NCBI GenBank assembly: GCA_035610835.1
Contig: CM069448.1
Span: 7,751,607-7,815,606, forward strand
Length of the DNA: 64,000 bases
Source: Ophiura sarsii
Lineage: Eukaryota; Echinodermata; Ophiuroidea; Amphilepidida; Ophiuridae
Direction of reading: 5' to 3'
Part shown: piece after piece, positions 58,240-64,000 of the stretch
Layout: every line of letters begins with the position of its first letter
Position numbering within the stretch: the stretch's first letter is position 1
Notes under the pieces: model-generated
Seen by the model: the letters and a program-made list of their open reading frames with translations, nothing else
The model's database searches: none
Told to the model about the DNA's origin: nothing
Translations under genes and position numbers: made by a program

Positions 58240-59151
58240 TCTTACCACCTTTTAAATTTAAAACATCACAAGGAAAGTTACCCAATTTTATTGATAGGCC
58301 TAAAACAAATCATAGTGTATATTTACAAAGACACATCTTGACCTATCCAGCCTTTGCCTCTGCCTTGTCATTGCACAATATCAAATTGTAGAAGACGTCG
58401 GATACGGTTCTGATAGGATCCTCGTGCGTCATTGAACAATTGAAAACCACAGTTGCGTAATGCGTAAACCGAGAACTGCAAAATCGAGTTCGTCGGCTAA
58501 ATTAAGTTTGTTCAAACTAGGGCTAAACAAATGAATATAGGCTAAAACATAAATCGGTAGTTTTGTTTGTTTGTTTGTTTGTGTGGGTGTTGTTTTTTAA
58601 GCCAACCATTTTAAGACATTGAAGACATTTTTGTTTCCAAACTAATTGTTTGCTTCTATATCATTATGTTTATAAGTTATTATTCCTATGCTATTTTGTT
58701 TTTTTGTAAGCGCTTTGAGCCCTCCGGGGAATGTTGTATCACAAATACTTGTTGTAGGTGGGTGGGGGGGGGGGGGGGGGGGGGGGGTGGGGGGGTATGA
58801 GGTAGCATAATCTTTATTTTCATCAATTGTTGTCTTATAATGTTACATCAATGTATATTTATATAGATATCATATGTACGAAACTTATTTTTATAATCTT
58901 ATATAATGAGATTACATGTTACATAAAATGTGATATACCGGTAACATATATTTTTTTCTTTTCTATTTTCTTTACTTTATTTTTTCCATTTCAAAACATA
59001 TTATTGATCATTATTCATTTTATATTCCAGTACACTTTGTAATTTTCTAAATCTTGTTTTTCAATTTTGATGGTTAGAAATCTGAATTAAAATTATTTGT
59101 GTATCTATACAATATCCCTGGTTCTGGTTCTTACATTACTTGCACAAGTAC
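58240..59151. other. No gene; long poly-G at ~58764-58795
   Basis: AT-rich sequence. TTTGTAAGCGCTTTGAGCCC (about 58705) resembles LINE 3'UTR sequence found before short tails, but nothing else supports it. One of the longest G runs in the window lies here. Confidence 0.4.
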
Positions 59152-59813
59152 ACAGGGTGTCTCAGAATAATTTATACCATGTTTGAAAAATAATAAAAAT
59201 GTGAAAACAACATGGCAGTCCAAATCTAATGCATGCGAAATAATGAGGAACATGTTTCCTACTTACTCTGTTGATTTCAACAAAATATCTTTATCCATTC
59301 CGATATGGCATGACCTTATAGAAAATCGGTGAAAACCTGTTTTTCACTTTCAGCGTATTTCAATTGATAAAGCTCACACCAAACTCCCAAACGGCTGCTT
59401 AAGAAAGTATGATTACATCACTCAAGCAGAACAATTTCTTTGCCCCATCCAAATATTGCTTCATAAAACATCACCAACAGTTAATATATGTTATGTTGTA
59501 GAAATCAAAAGAGGACAAATAAAATGACCTGTATATCCATCCTTTAAATTGAGAATTGTGCAGAACATGTTCAATTATGTTATGAGTTTCAAAAACGGAA
59601 ATTTTGGTCAAACATGGAATTTACTATTTTTACAAAAGAGTTCATAATTTCTGTAAGAAACGTCAGATTTTTAAAATTCAAAATTCCTCAGAAAGCTAAA
59701 TATATGAATATATATATTAAAATCATAAGCACTTGACCGATAACAATGGTATTCATGAATCATGACTAAATAAATCCATATTTGCCGGTATAAATCATCC
59801 TGGGACACCCTGT
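59152..59813. mobile_element. 662-bp inverted-repeat element (ACAGGGTGTC ends)
   Basis: Left ACAGGGTGTCTCAGAATAAT, right ATCATCCTGGGACACCCTGT. Arms match for about 27 bp, including TTTATACC. ACAGGGTGTCCCA ends occur in animal Tc1/mariner-type elements. No transposase frame. Confidence 0.75.
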
Positions 59814-60224
59814 ACATCAGCAATGTATGTGTTATACACCTGACACAAAAAGTTCATGACTGGGTGCTTATGTGTTAGCTTATTGAAAAAATCAGTAATT
59901 GGTTTAAAAAAACTAAGATATAACTAAGATATACACTAACTAGCAAATCTTCTCCCCACAATGTGACACCTTGTTCATAAAAAATTGAGTGTTATACTTT
60001 TTGAATAATGATGCTATAAGTAACTAGAACTAATGAAAAACAATGTTGTAGCCAATCATGGAATACACCTGACACAAACACCTCCTGACCAGATGCTTAT
60101 TAAGCTAATTTAAAATGTTTTTAAATACACTAAAGTTTTCAATACCAATCAATGACATCCCATAGAAGAATAAACACTTCCTACCTATCCCATAGAAGAA
60201 TAAACACTTCCTACCTAACCTCCT

Positions 60225-60441
60225 ACCCACATTTTCCAAGGGAATTTTTTTCAACAACAAAAATGCGGACAAAAAGAGTGGTGCCCGGGGTGGTGCCGCC
60301 ACTGGGGCCGTACTTCGCCGTACTTGGGCGAGTATATTCGCCCAACTATGTAGCCTGGGGCCATTATTTCATCGAAAAAGTGCCACGCCAGTGCGCACAG
60401 ACAGAATTTACCGTGGACATTTGTGACACTGGGGGTGGTTA
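60225..60441 (-). mobile_element. SINE copy lacking the tRNA head
   Basis: Shares the body of 54781-55035 (GGGCGAGTATATTCGCCC, GGGGCCATTATTTCA, AGGGTTAAG), but the tRNA-like part is missing. It is flanked by imperfect ~55-bp direct repeats at 60101-60155 and 60446-60501. Confidence 0.6.
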
Positions 60442-61165
60442 GGGTTAAGCTATTTTAAAATGTTTTTTAAATACACAAAGTGTTCAATACAAATCAATGA
60501 TACTAGGTGTGCTTTCTACTGAAGATAGCAATACGTGTGTTTAATACGTTAATACGTACGTAGCCTATAGTCCATGTTTCATTGTCATGGTTATTTTATA
60601 TTTAGATTTGTACAATAGATAGATTTTACAAGTTTATACAATAGTACAATAGATTCAGATAGATTTTACATGTTTATACAATAGTACAATAGATAGATTT
60701 ATCGCTCAGTGCACCCTGTATTAAACTTTAGCACAGCCAATTGTGCCTAAATTATTTCAGGTTGAGCTACCAGCAGAGGAAGAGACAGAATTAAAGCGAA
60801 AAGTAATAAACATTATTCACTAATGTGCAAGCTTATGCCAATAAAATGTGATTCCGAGTTTCCTGTCACATTTTTTTCAGCTCATAATGAGGCAACTGTC
60901 TCATTATTCATAATTTGCAAGATTCCTTTATTTTAACCCTTTTACTAACTCTTAATTCACTTTTGTTCTTTTAAGACTAGATTTCTCTAACAAATGGTGA
61001 TTCTGTTCCTTGCATTGATGCCTAATTCTGCATCTTAACATGTCCAACTATTTCAACAGCTGTGTACTTCATGCGGGGCAAAAAATAACCAGTTCTCAAT
61101 TTTGAGCAATTTATTTTTATGCCAAAGGCAATCAATATAATTTTTAAATATACGAGTATCTACAA

Positions 61166-61490
61166 GTTTTTGAAATCACCCAGAAGTGAAGGAGCCAGAA
61201 ACTTTATTTTGATATGTGACCCTTCAGACATCTTTAAAAAGTCACTGTGCAAAGTCACACATTTCTCCCAATTTTTTTACCTGTCCGCAGACCGCCATTT
61301 TAGAGCTCTGAGGATCAATCAATGGCGGTCAATCTGAGGATCTCTACAATGGCGGTCTGTGGACAGGTAATAAATAGTGGGAGAAATGTGTGACTTTGCA
61401 CAGTCAGTGACTTTTTAAAGATGTCTGAAGGGTCACATATCAAAAAAAAGTTTCTGACTCCTTCTCTTCTGGGTGATTTCAAAAAACCTT
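61166..61490. mobile_element. Foldback element, ~150-bp arms
   Basis: TTTTTGAAATCACCCAGAAG at 61166 is inverted near 61470; CTGTCCGCAGACCGCCATT is inverted at 61346-61365. The two arms nearly meet, forming a long imperfect hairpin. Both strands therefore encode similar short peptides (FKSPR, ICDPSDIFKKS), which are artefacts. Confidence 0.8.
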
Positions 61491-62087
61491 TTGATACCCC
61501 CCTCGTATGTGGCTGTATCTTGCACACAAAAACCTACAAAACAGTGTCATTAAAGTTCTTTGATGAATTATTGGGAAACTTTTTTTCTACAAAATTTGTA
61601 TTCAACAGCGCATTAATTTGAGCTATTTTTTAATATAGAAAAAGTCATAGTAATATGGTCTGTATCGTACGAACGGTATACAGTGATATACATGCATGAA
61701 CCTATAGCGTTCAAATGTGCGAATTTTATACTATTCAAAAACCTGGAACACCCTGATAATAATTTAATGTGCCCCTGTTTCCGCAAAATGTACACTATTA
61801 AAAAATAGCTGTCTTTGACTGAAAGCTTGAAGCCTTTTTCCGACCTAAATAACTCCCCCACCCCACTGGGCAATATTGACCCCTTCCAGTATCCTGTAAC
61901 CTAAAAATCATGTTTCAACATTGAACCAGGGAGAGGGGGAGTTTCTATACACACGGAAAAGGTGTTCCAACAATATTGTCCAGGATTGTCTCTGCAGTGA
62001 CAAATGTCAAGTTTTTAATTAGTTTAAATCATTGTATTTCCATAACGACCATTTTATTCATTATTATGTTTTGGGGTGTCCCAAGTG

Positions 62088-62925
62088 TGGTATAAAATTG
62101 GATAGATTGAGCCCATATGTATAATTGGTCAAGGTATGAGTTTTTAAAAAATATTGGGCTGCGTCTCGCCCAATATTTTAAAACTCATAGTGAGACCAAT
62201 ACATATTGGGCGTAAATCATCCAATTTTATCATTATTATGTTTTGGATCCAATATTATCCCACACTTGGACACCTCAAAACATAATAATTATATAATATT
62301 GGATGGCTTTGCGGGTGAGACCCGAAAATAAGACATCCAATATTATTATTATTATTTATATCAGGCTTTTACCCATAGTTGCGTTGCGTGTTGATTTAAT
62401 TGTATTTGCAGAATCTTTGTTCCGCAAAAGTTCGTTAAAATCATCATCACTTAGATAAGCGAATCTCCCGGGAGTCTGCTGCGGTTCCGACATTTTGCAA
62501 ACGTGTTATTTTCCCCCCCTTTTTCGTAGTGGTTCCCCACGTAGGCCTGCTTCATTAAGCGGATAACACGTATTTGCGAAACCTATGCAATCAGCGAAAA
62601 TTAGTCTCGACTGCATGCTTAATAAACGCTAAAGTTGCGTGAGCTCCTTTGTATACAATAGTAAAGACTAATATTCGTAACGAACAAATAATGGGTATGA
62701 GACGAAAAAATATTGGACGGCAATATTTTTAGAATGTTGGATGCATCCGGGTACTTTGGTTAAACAATATAATAAACAAAACATAATAATGATAACATTG
62801 GATGTTTACGCCCAATATGTATATCTCGCTATGAGTTTTAAAAGTACAGCATATATTTTCAAAAACTCATAGCTCGACCAATACATATAGGGGCTCAATC
62901 TATCCAATTTTATATCACAATTTTA
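62088..62925. mobile_element. Compound foldback element
   Basis: ATAAAATTGGATAGATTGAG at 62092 is inverted near 62895-62915 (CTCAATCTATCCAATTTTAT). Each end is itself palindromic: AATATTGGGC and GCCCAATATT flank GCGTCTC at about 62150-62180. CATAATAAT and CCAATATTAT words recur inside. No coding frame. Confidence 0.7.
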
Positions 62926-62982
62926 GCTATAAACATAGATAAAGTGATATTAATTAACTGTTTTAGGGAACGGTCACTTTTT

Positions 62983-64000
62983 GTCTCGCCTGATGTAATC
63001 AGAAAGAGACTATGTTATCACTCTTTCTGTCCGGCGTCCGGCGTCCGCCGTCCGCAGTGTGCTAAGAAATACCTTTGTGACGCGATATCTGGAGATCCGT
63101 AAGGCCTATCGTGATGGGACTTGGTGGAGGGAAGGGGGGTGGTGCGTTCTGTTGCTGATTGATTTTTCAAGGTCATCGGGGGTCATACAAGGTCATCGGG
63201 GTCAAATATGCTTAAAACTTTTGAGACGCGTTGTGACGCGATATCTAGAGATCCGTCAGGCCTATCTTGATGGGACTTGATGTCAGGGAAGGGGGTGGGG
63301 TGTTCTTTTGCTGATTAGATTTTCAAGGTCATTGGAGGTCATTCAAGGTCATTGGGGTCAAATATGCGGTCAAATAAGATCCGTAAGGCCGATCTTGATG
63401 GGATTTGGTGGAGGGAAGGGGGTGGTGTGTTCTTTTTGCTGATTAAATTTTCAAGGTCATCGGAGGTCATTCAAGGTCACCAGGGGTCAAATATGGGGTC
63501 AAATAGATCAGTAAGGCCTATCTTGATGGGATTTGGTGGAGGGAAGAGGGATGGTGTGTTCTTTTTGTTGATTAAATTTTCAAGGTCACCAGAGGTCATC
63601 GGGGTCAAATATGGGGTCAAATAGATCAGTAAGGCCTATATTGATGAGATTTGGTGGAGGGAAGGGGAGTGGTGTGTTCTTTTTGCTAAATACATTTTCA
63701 AGGTCATCAGAGGTCATTCAAGGTCATCGGGGGTCAAATAAGATCCATAAAGCCTATCTTGATTGGATTTGGTGGAGGGAAGGGGGATGGTGTGTTCTTT
63801 TTGTTCTTAATTTTTCGGGGTCATCGGGGGTCAAATATGGGGTCAAATAGATCAGTAAGGCCTATCTTGATGGGATTTGGTGGACGGAAGAGGGATGGTG
63901 TGTTCTTTTTGTTGATTAATTTTTCGGGGTCATTGGGGGTCAAATATGGGGTCAAATAGATCAGTAAGGCCTATCTTGATGGGATTTGGTGGAGGAAAGG
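62983..64000. mobile_element. Satellite-bearing element S3, cut by the window end
   Basis: Starts with the same GTCTCGCCTGATGTAATC flank and GTCCGGCGTCCG words as S1 and S2, then ~109-bp units to the end of the window. Its first kilobase is closer to S2 than to S1 (shared AGACGCGTTGTGACGCGATA and the same unit order). The right flank lies outside the window. Confidence 0.85.

Noticed and set aside
1..64000. CRISPR array or prokaryotic operon
   Set aside because: The tandem arrays have no regular repeat-spacer pattern, and the window has introns and animal-type mobile elements.

Overview
This is an animal (metazoan) nuclear contig, not a prokaryotic one. It is AT-rich, genes are split by introns, and most of the DNA is mobile elements and tandem repeats. 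Supporting signs are matched GT..AG exon boundaries, LINE reverse-transcriptase remnants, tRNA-derived SINEs, many inverted-repeat transposons and one 100-N scaffold gap. The over-represented word TAGGCCTA, an IPT/TIG-domain exon and the repeat style suggest a marine invertebrate deuterostome (echinoderm or hemichordate). That placement is inference; no gene here fixes the species.

Two protein-coding loci are supportable. (1) A minus-strand multi-exon gene of unknown function spans about 21826 to 11732. Four exons are proposed: 21826-21428, 17348-16967, 15377-14997 and the large terminal exon 14799-11993. Splice phases agree at all three joins, and the last join is close to textbook. The product is long, low-complexity and probably disordered, with GPDG/GSDG repeats and a basic serine-rich C terminus. 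Its first visible exon ends inside an 84-bp minisatellite that repeats the splice donor about ten times. (2) On the plus strand, one short phase 1-1 exon (36113-36226) encodes the first half of an IPT/TIG domain. The rest of that gene was not found.

Layout. 0.4-4.5 kb: a 4.1-kb TTAA-flanked foldback element with AAACGTTT arrays. 7-10 kb: an inverted-repeat element, a 61-bp minisatellite and a short MITE. 11.7-21.8 kb: the minus-strand gene, with MITEs, a possible Penelope-like fragment and histone-type hairpins in its introns. 22-29.4 kb: a 99-bp satellite with a perfect palindrome, several MITEs, a CACTA-like element splitting an unknown ORF, and the N gap. 29.7-41.8 kb: repeated TTAA-type MITEs, the TIG exon, a TTTAA array and two decayed LINE fragments. 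43-46 kb: a MITE and a mariner-sized inverted-repeat element. 46.5-51.9 kb and 63 kb to the end: three copies of an unusual element whose core is a ~109-bp satellite full of AGGTCA words. 52-62.9 kb: a hAT MITE with a perfect target duplication, SINEs, a 24-bp minisatellite and foldback elements.

The only clear functional unit is the minus-strand gene; the rest is mainly a record of transposition and repeat expansion. Most open frames in the window are by-products of satellites and inverted repeats and are not listed as genes. All homology statements come from motif recognition by eye, without database searches.
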